Positions 1-5,914 of a stretch of 7,709 nt of DNA are shown here, one piece after another. The stretch covers positions 1-7,709 of the forward strand of contig JABMOJ010000060.1 in the NCBI GenBank assembly GCA_013204195.1. The letters are read 5' to 3'. The notes below the pieces were generated by a model. The model ran no database searches. It was given only the letters and a program-made list of their open reading frames with translations, and had not been told where the DNA came from. The position numbers and the translations under genes are program-made. How positions within the stretch are numbered: position 1 is the first letter of the stretch; each line of letters opens with the position of its first letter. The stretch comes from SAR86 cluster bacterium. Its GTDB lineage: Bacteria > Pseudomonadota > Gammaproteobacteria > Pseudomonadales > Azotimanducaceae.

Positions 1-610
1 GCATCACCACCAAGGACTCGCCACTTTCGCCTAACCCTGTGTAGTTACCGGTCATCGAGAACAGATCCAAACCATCAAACACCACTTCGATCTGACCGAT
101 GCCGACACCATTGATATTCAACAAACTCCCGTAGACCACACGCAATCCGCCGTTATCGCTGAAATAGGAGCCTTGATAAACAATAGCCTGAGTATCATTG
201 AGTGGCTGCGAGGAGTATTCGCCGTCGTACTGACCATAACTGGCAACCGCATTGCCCTGTAAGTCCAGAATACTAATGCGGTCCAAATTATCCGTTGCAG
301 TCACCGCATTCTCAATAATTTCGTTGACCCGCAACAACGCAGATGAGTTTTTTTGAGTCAGGTATTGCTGCAGATTTTCCCGCAAATCGGTTCGACTGCG
401 GGTCAATCGCAACTGATCTCGCCAGGCTTCCTGCACCTTGACGAGGTCTCGCTTCTTGCTTTCTGCCAGCGCATCCAGCTGCCGCACAGAAATCTCTTGC
501 AGGAGCACAGCCGCCGTTTGATACGCAAAGGTACCCAACAGAGCCATACTCAACAATGAGACAAAGACGAGAGCGAGCGCTAATTTTGTTCTAATGTCCA
601 CGAGTATCAC
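1..610 (-). CDS. Membrane-anchored extracytoplasmic sensor protein, N-terminal part (cut by window edge)
   Basis: The reading frame is open on the minus strand from about 610 to the left edge, giving about 203 residues. The N-terminus (MILVDIRTKL) is followed by a hydrophobic segment at residues 10-30 (LALALVFVSLLSMALLGTFAY). Next come a charged, helical stretch (about 38-105) and a mixed alpha/beta region ending in GLGESGESLVV at 192-202. That glycine/glutamate motif resembles the conserved end of Cache-type periplasmic sensor domains. A single N-terminal membrane anchor followed by a sensor domain is the usual front half of histidine kinases, diguanylate cyclases, nucleotide cyclases and chemoreceptors. 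The output domain is outside the window, so the type cannot be decided. The start is uncertain. GTG at 610 overlaps the stop of a small upstream ORF (GTGA). GTG at 601 gives the common MDIRTKL beginning. ATG at 670 is in frame with a weak GGCGAG upstream. No strong ribosome binding site picks one. Confidence 0.75.
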   Translation of the reverse strand, partial: MILVDIRTKLALALVFVSLLSMALLGTFAYQTAAVLLQEISVRQLDALAESKKRDLVKVQEAWRDQLRLTRSRTDLRENLQQYLTQKNSSALLRVNEIIENAVTATDNLDRISILDLQGNAVASYGQYDGEYSSQPLNDTQAIVYQGSYFSDNGGLRVVYGSLLNINGVGIGQIEVVFDGLDLFSMTGNYTGLGESGESLVVM

Positions 611-759
611 TGATGTCGAATTCTCGTGTATCTTTGCATTTTTACCCCGCCAGTTCCAGCGGTGCGCCATGGGCTCGCCAGTATCGAGGCCCTGGCAAGC
701 CCGACAAAACCTGCCAATAGCAGACCTATTTTGGCGAGTACCGATTCGCCAACAACCAT
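607..759 (-). CDS. Doubtful 50-residue hydrophobic ORF just upstream of the sensor gene
   Basis: This ORF runs from ATG at 759 to TGA at 607-609. It has one possible membrane segment (LAKIGLLLAGFVGLARASIL, residues 9-28) followed by a basic tail. Its TGA overlaps the candidate GTG start of the sensor gene at 610 as GTGA, an arrangement often seen in translationally coupled gene pairs. Against it: there is no recognisable ribosome binding site before the ATG, there is an in-frame TGA 30 bases upstream, and I do not recognise the protein. It may be a chance ORF in the leader of the sensor gene, or the decayed end of an older gene. Confidence 0.2.
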   Translation of the reverse strand: MVVGESVLAKIGLLLAGFVGLARASILASPWRTAGTGGVKMQRYTRIRHQ

Positions 760-1053
760 CCCAACGGGTTCAGTATTTCGTGATCTTCAGACGCCCTCGC
801 GACAGCCAAAAATCGCGAGATTCGCAGCCTGTTACCGAGCAGCGGCAGTTTCTTCGGCGAGTCTATTTTTTCCTGGGTCCCAAACCTGTTTCTAAGTTTT
901 CACGACTCCCGACTGGGCGAGAAAACAAGGTTAGGCGAAATGATTCAACTGCCTGACGCTAAATCGCCGCCATCTAGCCCAACCTAACACAACGCCTATC
1001 CCTGGCCCTTCATGACCTGCTAGTATCCTGCGACTCAGACACAGTTAGCGATA
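611..1053. other. Divergent intergenic region between the sensor gene and the MFS transporter
   Basis: About 440 bp separate the minus-strand sensor gene from the plus-strand transporter. The plus-strand reading frames here (around 594-956 and 626-895) look non-coding: their translations are rich in Arg, Ser, Pro and Gln and resemble no family. Supportable contents are the doubtful 50-codon minus-strand ORF and a perfect inverted repeat at 796-819. Promoters for both flanking genes must lie here, but I find no convincing -35/-10 pair. A TAGTAT at 1021-1026 could be a -10 for the transporter, but it lacks a good -35. Confidence 0.6.
796..819. repeat. Perfect 7-bp inverted repeat CTCGCGA / TCGCGAG
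   Basis: CTCGCGA at 796-802 is the exact reverse complement of TCGCGAG at 813-819, with a 10-base spacer (cagccaaaaa). It lies between two divergent genes. It could be an operator for a dimeric regulator or a short hairpin. On the minus strand the spacer reads as a T-run before the second arm, so it is not a normal terminator, where the T-run follows the stem. A chance occurrence cannot be excluded. Confidence 0.35.
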
Positions 1054-2316
1054 ATGACCATAGCCAATACACCTTCTACCGCAATCTATTATGGCTATTG
1101 GCTGATCGTGGCGGCGTTTATTGCTCAGTTCGTCGCGGCAGGCGTCCAAAATTACGTCATAGGGCCATTTATGATCCCCATGACCGAGAGCCTGGGTTGG
1201 ACTCGCACTGAGTTCACGTTACCGAGAAGTCTTGGTCAAATTATTATGGCCATGACCGGCTTTCTGATCGGCGGCTACGTTGATCGCTTCGGCGCCCGGC
1301 GCTTTATGTTAGCGGGCACCTTGATTCTCGGCGCGGCTCTGTTTGCCATCGCGTACGTCACGAAACTCTGGCACTGGGTACTACTGAACGGCATCGTACT
1401 AACCTTTGGCGCGGCCTTGGTTGGCAATCTGGTGGTCAACGTGACCCTGGCCAAGTGGTTCGTCAATTTTCGCGGCCGGGCGATCGCTTTCGCGGCGATG
1501 GGGGTTTCCTTTGCTGGCATTTTATTGACCCCGCTGGCAACCTGGTTAATCGACGATTTTGGCTGGCGTACGACCTGGAAAATCTTAGCGCTGATCACCA
1601 TCATGCTGATCGGCCCGGTGGCGATGATGATGCGCCGCACACCGGAAGACTATGATTTACTCCCCGACGGCCATTCAGCTGCGGACGTCGCCTCCGGCAA
1701 AAATGCCAAAGCATTATCAGACTTCGACAACTCCATGACTCGGCGCCAGGCCATGTCGAGCTATTCATTCTACTTTCTAGTCTTGGCCTTCGGCTTATTC
1801 GGCATTACCATCCAGGTCATGTTGCTGCAGACAGTACCCTTGATGACCGATGCCGGTTACACACGATCGACAGCGGCATGGATGATCACCATCACCTCTA
1901 TACCTGCATTGCTGTCCAAGCCCATCTGGGGCTGGCTGATCGATGGCCTTGACGCCAGACCACTGGCGTCGATTAGCGCCGTCTTGACCGGCGTTTCTCT
2001 GTTTATCATCGTTTTCGCGGTTCAGGGCCAGTCGCTAGCCTGGATTTATTTCGGCTTCGTGGTCTTGGGGTTCGGTTGGGGCGGGATGATTCCCTTGCAG
2101 GAAGTGATCTGGGCGAGCTTTTTTGGTCGGCGCTATTTGGGCTCCGTACGCAGTGCCGCGCTGCCCTTTTCGATTCTGCTGACCGCCGGCGCGCCGCTGG
2201 CAACGTCTTACTATTTTGACATCATGGGCAACTATGACGGCGCCATCTTGATGGTAGGCTCGGCTAACCTGTTGTCAGGTGTCATGCTGGCGCTGCTTAG
2301 AAAGCCAGTGCTTTGA
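1054..2316 (+). CDS. Major facilitator superfamily transporter, monocarboxylate/oxalate-formate porter-like
   Basis: This 420-residue protein is the usual length for a 12-helix MFS carrier in the inner membrane, moving a small solute by symport or antiport. Hydrophobic segments run along the whole length. The first begins at about residue 12 (YYGYWLIVAAFIAQFVAAG). The family signature between helices 2 and 3 is intact at residues 73-83 (GGYVDRFGARR, with D77 and the RR pair). The helix 4-6 region (LAKWFVNFRGRAIAFAAMG) and the late segment FGWGGMIPLQEVIWASFFGR resemble the bacterial monocarboxylate-porter and oxalate/formate-antiporter branches. That placement is by pattern only. A hydrophilic central loop at about 200-230 separates the two six-helix halves. 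No Shine-Dalgarno is visible before the ATG. The gene is divergent from the sensor and convergent with feoB, so it is probably a single-gene transcript. Neighbours do not reveal the substrate. Confidence 0.9.
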   Translation: MTIANTPSTAIYYGYWLIVAAFIAQFVAAGVQNYVIGPFMIPMTESLGWTRTEFTLPRSLGQIIMAMTGFLIGGYVDRFGARRFMLAGTLILGAALFAIAYVTKLWHWVLLNGIVLTFGAALVGNLVVNVTLAKWFVNFRGRAIAFAAMGVSFAGILLTPLATWLIDDFGWRTTWKILALITIMLIGPVAMMMRRTPEDYDLLPDGHSAADVASGKNAKALSDFDNSMTRRQAMSSYSFYFLVLAFGLFGITIQVMLLQTVPLMTDAGYTRSTAAWMITITSIPALLSKPIWGWLIDGLDARPLASISAVLTGVSLFIIVFAVQGQSLAWIYFGFVVLGFGWGGMIPLQEVIWASFFGRRYLGSVRSAALPFSILLTAGAPLATSYYFDIMGNYDGAILMVGSANLLSGVMLALLRKPVL

Positions 2317-2323
2317 GCAGTGG

Positions 2324-2355
2324 GCATTAAACGATAATGCTTAAAGCTTTAAGCA
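2324..2355. terminator. Two adjacent palindromes in the convergent gap, possible weak bidirectional terminator
   Basis: Immediately after the transporter stop codon, GCATTA (2324-2329) pairs with TAATGC (2335-2340) around the loop aacga. It partly overlaps TGCTTAAAGCTTTAAGCA (2338-2355), a perfect 18-bp palindrome that could fold as a 7-bp stem with an AGCT loop. The site sits between the ends of two convergent genes (transporter and feoB), where a shared terminator is expected. The stems are AT-rich and no T-run follows on either strand, so intrinsic termination would be weak. The palindrome could instead bind a protein. Confidence 0.35.
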
Positions 2356-2394
2356 ATAGGCAATAAGCACGGCATTAACGCCAGAACTTGCCAC

Positions 2395-4533
2395 TTAACC
2401 GAGTTGAACCACCGCGATTCGATTGGCAGGCAGCGCCCCCTGACCAATGCGTTTCAGAGAACTAATAGCGACAATCATCACCAGCACACACCCCAGCAAC
2501 CACAGTCCAGAAAACAGTGGGTGCGCGCTAAAGCTACCCAGTTGGTAGACCGTGCTTGCGGTCACATAAGCAAGACCCGTGCTCCAACAGAACACCAGCG
2601 CCATCCAGCGCCAGCCTGCTTCTTTGGCGATAGCGCCCAACACTGCCACGCAAGGCGCATACAATAAAATAAACACCAAATAAGAGAACGCCGCTAATTG
2701 GCTGCCAAACAAACTCGCCATATTGGTCAAGGTACTGGTGTTAACACCCTGAACTTCGGCCATCTTCGACTGGTCACTCAGGTCGCCCATATCCAGCCCC
2801 AGCGGGTCACCCAGATGACCCAACAATTCACTGGTGTTGGTCACGATAGACATCAATGCGGCCTGAACGGCCGCATTGATGTCCGGCGGCGCATTCAAGT
2901 CAACTATTTCCGAGCCGCTATATAACGCATCCAGCGTCCCAACGACGGCCTCTTTCGCAAACAAACCGGTGAATAGACCAACGGTAGCGGGCCAGTTATC
3001 TCGACTCAGTCCGATGGGGACAAATAATGGCGTAATCGCCTTACCAACCACAGATAAAGCTGACTTGTCAGTGTTGGCATTACCGAAGCTGCCATCAGTA
3101 CCGATAGAGTTGAGAAAACTCAGCGCGATGACGACGAGAACGATGGTCTTGCCGGCGCGGAACACGAAAGCCCGCAAGCGGAACCAGGTGGTCAGCAGAA
3201 TATTACGCGCAACAGGCAGATGATAAGCAGGCATTTCCTGAAACGAAGGTGTCATCTCCGTAGCAAAGATTTGTTTGCGGAACACCCAACCCGTCAGCAC
3301 CGCCATGCCAATACCCAGCAGGTACAACAAAAAGACAATGTTCTGACCATTATTCGGAAAGAAGGCCGCAGCGAATAACGCATAAACCGTCAGCCGTGCA
3401 CCGCAAGACATAAAGGGCGCCATGGCAATCGTCAACAACCGATCACTGTCACGACCCAATGTGCGAGACGCCATCACCGAAGGGACATTACAGCCGAAGC
3501 CAACAATCAACGGCACAAAAGCATTGCCGGGCAGCCCTAGTTTGCTCATCAGACGATCGACCACAAAGGCCGCCCGTGACATATAGCCAGAGTCCTCAAG
3601 CATCGATAGACACAGGAACAAAAATCCAATCACCGGAATGAAGGTAGCGACCAGCTGAATACCGCTGCCGAGCCCATCGGCGAGCAGAACCACCAACCAT
3701 TCAGGAAAACCTGACCAGGTCAGCAGCCAACGGCTCGAATCCACAAACACCGCCCCAAAAAGAATATCAAAGAAATCGATAAACACCGCGCCAAAGCTGA
3801 TGGCCACGGTAAACATCGCATACATCATAAACAGGAAAAACGGGATACCCAGCCAGCGATCCAAGACCCATCGGTCGATCTGTTCCGTCAGCGAGTGCTC
3901 CACCAGCGTCATCAGCATCACCCCGTCTACCAGTCGCTTGGCCGTGTGGTAACGGCGAATCAGCTTATCACCCGTGGCTTCATGGATATCGTGACTGACC
4001 TCTACCGAGCGCTCAGTCTCGGGTTTTTTACCGGCGGTCAGGGATTCCTGCATATGGAATTTCAAGCCATCGACGCCAGTACCCCGAGAGGCAACAATCG
4101 GCACGACTATCACGCCTAATTTTTTGGACAAGGCGACAACATCAATCTCAACGCCATTCTGGTGCGCGACATCCACCATATTCAAGGCGACGATAACATT
4201 TTGGCTGGCCTCCAACACCTGCTGGGTCAGCACCAGATTACGTTCTAGATTGGTCGCATCGATGATATTAATCACTAGGTCATAATTCTCCTGACGGAGA
4301 AAATCCCTCGCAATTATTTCATCTAGGCCTAGGTAGTCCTGCTCTAGTGAGTAGATACCCGGTAGGTCGACAATCTCCACCGACTGGTCGCCCAGCATCA
4401 TTGTGCCGGACTTTTTCTCAACCGTGACGCCTGGCCAGTTTCCCACCTTCTGATGAGCACCGGTCAGGTTATTAAACAGCGTGGTTTTGCCGCAATTAGG
4501 ATTACCGATCAAAGCGATGGTGACACTGGTCAT
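2395..4533 (-). CDS. feoB: Ferrous iron transport protein B, GTP-driven Fe2+ permease
   Basis: FeoB is the inner-membrane permease for Fe2+ uptake, with an N-terminal G-protein domain facing the cytoplasm. All G motifs are visible: G1 GNPNCGKT at residues 10-17, G2 threonine T37 in GVTVE, G3 DLPG at 56-59, G4 NMVD at 118-121 and G5 SRG at 149-151. A helical spacer of roughly 165-220 leads to the membrane part, starting near 229. That part carries the conserved EDSGY (313-317), GCNVP (347-351), FAKEAVVGTL and YAPC (Cys near 628) motifs of the Gate regions. At 712 residues it is somewhat shorter than E. coli FeoB (773) but complete. The ATG overlaps the feoA stop codon as ATGA. A GAGG lies 7 bases upstream inside feoA, so translation is probably coupled. 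Transcription should come from the Fur-box promoter upstream of feoA. No feoC-like gene follows; downstream is the convergent MFS transporter. Confidence 0.97.
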   Translation of the reverse strand: MTSVTIALIGNPNCGKTTLFNNLTGAHQKVGNWPGVTVEKKSGTMMLGDQSVEIVDLPGIYSLEQDYLGLDEIIARDFLRQENYDLVINIIDATNLERNLVLTQQVLEASQNVIVALNMVDVAHQNGVEIDVVALSKKLGVIVVPIVASRGTGVDGLKFHMQESLTAGKKPETERSVEVSHDIHEATGDKLIRRYHTAKRLVDGVMLMTLVEHSLTEQIDRWVLDRWLGIPFFLFMMYAMFTVAISFGAVFIDFFDILFGAVFVDSSRWLLTWSGFPEWLVVLLADGLGSGIQLVATFIPVIGFLFLCLSMLEDSGYMSRAAFVVDRLMSKLGLPGNAFVPLIVGFGCNVPSVMASRTLGRDSDRLLTIAMAPFMSCGARLTVYALFAAAFFPNNGQNIVFLLYLLGIGMAVLTGWVFRKQIFATEMTPSFQEMPAYHLPVARNILLTTWFRLRAFVFRAGKTIVLVVIALSFLNSIGTDGSFGNANTDKSALSVVGKAITPLFVPIGLSRDNWPATVGLFTGLFAKEAVVGTLDALYSGSEIVDLNAPPDINAAVQAALMSIVTNTSELLGHLGDPLGLDMGDLSDQSKMAEVQGVNTSTLTNMASLFGSQLAAFSYLVFILLYAPCVAVLGAIAKEAGWRWMALVFCWSTGLAYVTASTVYQLGSFSAHPLFSGLWLLGCVLVMIVAISSLKRIGQGALPANRIAVVQLG

Positions 4534-4775
4534 TCAAGGGCCTCGACTTCGATTAGTCGGGCTTCTTGCTTTCGAATACTCAGCAGTGTCGAGCCAATTC
4601 GTATCTGTATCGGGTCACCGGCCGGCGCAAAGCGCAGCACCTCGACCTTGACGCCAGGATAGAGGCCCAGAGCATAAAGCCGACTTTGGATCTCTGCGGC
4701 ATCTACGGCTGCCTCAAGCACTAGGCATTGGCTCGCTTGTCTCATTTCTGCCAGGTTCATTGAGCGGTTGAACAT
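4530..4775 (-). CDS. feoA: Ferrous iron transport protein A, small SH3-like partner of FeoB
   Basis: FeoA is a small cytoplasmic SH3-like protein needed for FeoB-dependent Fe2+ uptake. It is thought to act on FeoB directly. The core YALGLYPGVKVEVLRFAPAG, then DPIQIRIGSTLLSIRKQEA and the end LIEVEALE, match the family pattern: LGLxPG turn, APxGDPI, then LRKxEAxxIxV. The frame is open up to 4811, but that ATG lies inside the Fur-type operator and would add an unlikely MIIILIHINTTW leader, so I reject it. The likely starts are ATG at 4775 (81 residues) or ATG at 4760 (76 residues, closest to E. coli FeoA at 75). Neither has a strong Shine-Dalgarno. The stop overlaps the feoB ATG by four bases, making a two-gene operon. 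Confidence 0.92.
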   Translation of the reverse strand: MFNRSMNLAEMRQASQCLVLEAAVDAAEIQSRLYALGLYPGVKVEVLRFAPAGDPIQIRIGSTLLSIRKQEARLIEVEALE

Positions 4776-4795
4776 CCACGTCGTGTTAATGTGTA

Positions 4796-4815
4796 TGAGA
4801 ATTATTATCATTTGC
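4796..4815 (-). promoter_or_regulatory. Fur box upstream of feoAB
   Basis: Read on the minus strand, TGATAATAATTCTCA (4810 to 4796) matches 13 of the 14 specified positions of the 7-1-7 Fur motif TGATAATnATTATCA. The 19-base stretch from 4815 to 4797 matches 15 of 19 positions of the classical Fur box. It lies 20-35 bases upstream of the probable feoA start, where Fe2+-Fur binding would block transcription. Fur control of feoAB is established in enterobacteria and other gammaproteobacteria. The operator assignment here is by pattern match and position. Confidence 0.8.
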
Positions 4816-4828
4816 AGGTAGAATGCAA
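4801..4828 (-). promoter_or_regulatory. Possible sigma-70 promoter of feoAB overlapping the Fur box
   Basis: On the minus strand, a TTGCAT (4828-4823) stands 16 bases before AATAAT (4806-4801), which matches five of six positions of the -10 consensus. The -35 matches only three of six. The -10 lies within the Fur-type operator, as expected for a Fur-repressed promoter. The AT-rich operator offers other -10 registers (GATAAT, TAATAA), so the exact position is uncertain. Confidence 0.4.
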
Positions 4829-4892
4829 GTGATTGTTTTATTTACGACTTATTACGTCATTTACGAGCTGGTCAGAGCGCCTGTCGTCAGAA

Positions 4893-4944
4893 CTCTAGTC
4901 AAAGCTCTAGTCAAAGCTCTAGTCAAAGCTCTAGTCAAAGCTCT
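4893..4944. repeat. 12-bp tandem repeat, four perfect units plus a partial, spanning the SDR stop codon
   Basis: CTCTAGTCAAAG is repeated perfectly four times (4893-4904, 4905-4916, 4917-4928, 4929-4940), followed by a partial CTCT. To the left, CTGTCGTCAGAA (4881-4892) is a degenerate copy matching 8 of 12 positions, and GAGCTGGTCAGAGC (4865-4878) may be a further one at a spacing of 15. On the minus strand the units read GAG CTT TGA CTA in the frame of the dehydrogenase gene. The gene stops at the first TGA, and the following units repeat its last two codons plus stop. The array fills much of the gap before the feoA promoter region. Confidence 0.95.
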
Positions 4945-5711
4945 GCACAGATATGACCGCCGTCAACCACCAGGGTCGAACCGGTCATATAACGGGAGGC
5001 ATCAGATGCCAGCAACAGGATTGGGCCATCAAGGTCCGCGAACTCGCCATAGCGACGCATGGGAATTCCCTTACGAAAAGTATCGGAGCCCTCGCCCTCA
5101 AGCAAGACGCGGCTAACGTCAGTAAGAATATAGCCTGGCGCTAGCGCATTCACGCGAATCCCATATTTCGCCGCTTCCAGCGCCATGACTTCTGTGACCT
5201 TGATCAAAGCGGCCTTGGAGACGGCATAGGGAAATTGCCCCTTAATGGTTCGAAATGCCGTAATAGATGCAATATTGACGATGTTACCCTCGGACTGCTG
5301 ATTCGCCACCACATGCTCTGTATAGTATTTCGAGAGTCGCCAGGCGGCTTTAAGATTCGTGTCCATGACGAAGTCCCAGTCATCTTCATCAATCATGGCA
5401 TAGGTTTTGGCGCCAGACTCAACGCCGGCGTTATTGATGAGCACATCAATGGGGCCAAAGGCCGCTGCCGCATTGTCCAAAAATGCCCGAGCACTGACTG
5501 GATCGCGAACATCCAGCGCCAGCGCCAGCGCCTGCCCCCCTGCCGCTGTTAGCTGGTTTACCAGCGCCTCAAGTTTATCGACCCGCCTGGCACCCAGGAC
5601 GACCTTGCCTCCAGCGGAGGCGATCAATTCAGCGAAATGCGCACCAAAACCGGAAGAAGCGCCAGTGATGACCACATGTTTACCCTGCATCGAGAACGTT
5701 TTGTCCAGCAC
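4935..5711 (-). CDS. Short-chain dehydrogenase/reductase (classical SDR), NAD(P)-dependent
   Basis: This 258-residue cytoplasmic oxidoreductase has the length of classical SDRs, which interconvert hydroxyl and keto groups using NAD(P)(H). All catalytic signatures are present: the nucleotide-binding TGASSGFG at residues 16-23, NNAG at 93-96, and the tetrad N119, S149, Y162 and K166 (YAVSK). The PG segment after the active site (ALAPGYILTDVS) and the C-terminal TLVVDGG are also present. R42-R43 after the second strand would suit NADPH, but this is only a hint. The start is GTG at 5711, supported by AAGGA on the minus strand at 5722-5718, six bases upstream. The next in-frame ATG (5690, residue 8) would cut the first strand short. 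The gene ends in a 12-bp tandem repeat. It is on the same strand as feoA but about 160 bases away behind a separate promoter, so it is probably not part of the iron operon. The substrate is unknown. Confidence 0.92.
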   Translation of the reverse strand: MLDKTFSMQGKHVVITGASSGFGAHFAELIASAGGKVVLGARRVDKLEALVNQLTAAGGQALALALDVRDPVSARAFLDNAAAAFGPIDVLINNAGVESGAKTYAMIDEDDWDFVMDTNLKAAWRLSKYYTEHVVANQQSEGNIVNIASITAFRTIKGQFPYAVSKAALIKVTEVMALEAAKYGIRVNALAPGYILTDVSRVLLEGEGSDTFRKGIPMRRYGEFADLDGPILLLASDASRYMTGSTLVVDGGHICAEL

Positions 5712-5717
5712 CTAAAA

Positions 5718-5722
5718 TCCTT
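5718..5722 (-). promoter_or_regulatory. Ribosome binding site deciding the GTG start of the SDR gene
   Basis: AAGGA on the minus strand stands six bases before GTG at 5711. It is one of the few clear Shine-Dalgarno sequences in the window and favours this GTG over the in-frame ATG at 5690. Confidence 0.6.
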
Positions 5723-5914
5723 ATTTATAATCCTTGAGCTAATGGAATCACAAGCCCATGCGCGATTGCAACAGCCGCGATCGTGCCAGGGTTATTTTGG
5801 GCTCATTCGATGCCAACCGAGTCGACAGCAGGATACGTTGATCCATAACAACTACATCATGCTCCGATGATGCTTTATGATCTGTGAGTCCGTTAACTCA
5901 TCGATTGGCCACTC

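Noticed and set aside
594..956. Plus-strand ORFs in the left intergenic region (594-956 and 626-895)
   Set aside because: No recognisable family, low-complexity Arg/Ser/Pro/Gln composition, no ribosome binding site, and they overlap the likely leader of the minus-strand sensor gene.
4530..4811. Longer feoA start at ATG 4811 (93 residues)
   Set aside because: The start lies within the Fur-type operator and the likely -10. The extra 12 residues (MIIILIHINTTW) are translated operator and do not fit the family.
4893..4940. CRISPR-like array
   Set aside because: The 12-bp units are contiguous without spacers, so this is a simple tandem repeat.
4823..5116. Plus-strand ORF encoding repeated Ala-Leu-Val-Lys units
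   Set aside because: It is the antisense reading of the tandem repeat and the SDR 3' end. It starts in the feoA upstream region, has no ribosome binding site, and its second half is the shadow of a confident SDR gene.
5724..5752. SDR promoter with TATAAA (5729-5724) and TTGTGA 18 bases upstream on the minus strand
   Set aside because: A start site about 7 bases after this -10 would fall inside or after the AAGGA ribosome binding site, leaving no usable leader. The TATAAA is probably just part of an AT-rich leader.
5855..5872. CATCAT-gctccg-ATGATG inverted repeat upstream of the DUF445 gene
   Set aside because: Only six AT-rich pairs of a simple trinucleotide pattern. Likely chance, with no associated promoter or terminator elements.
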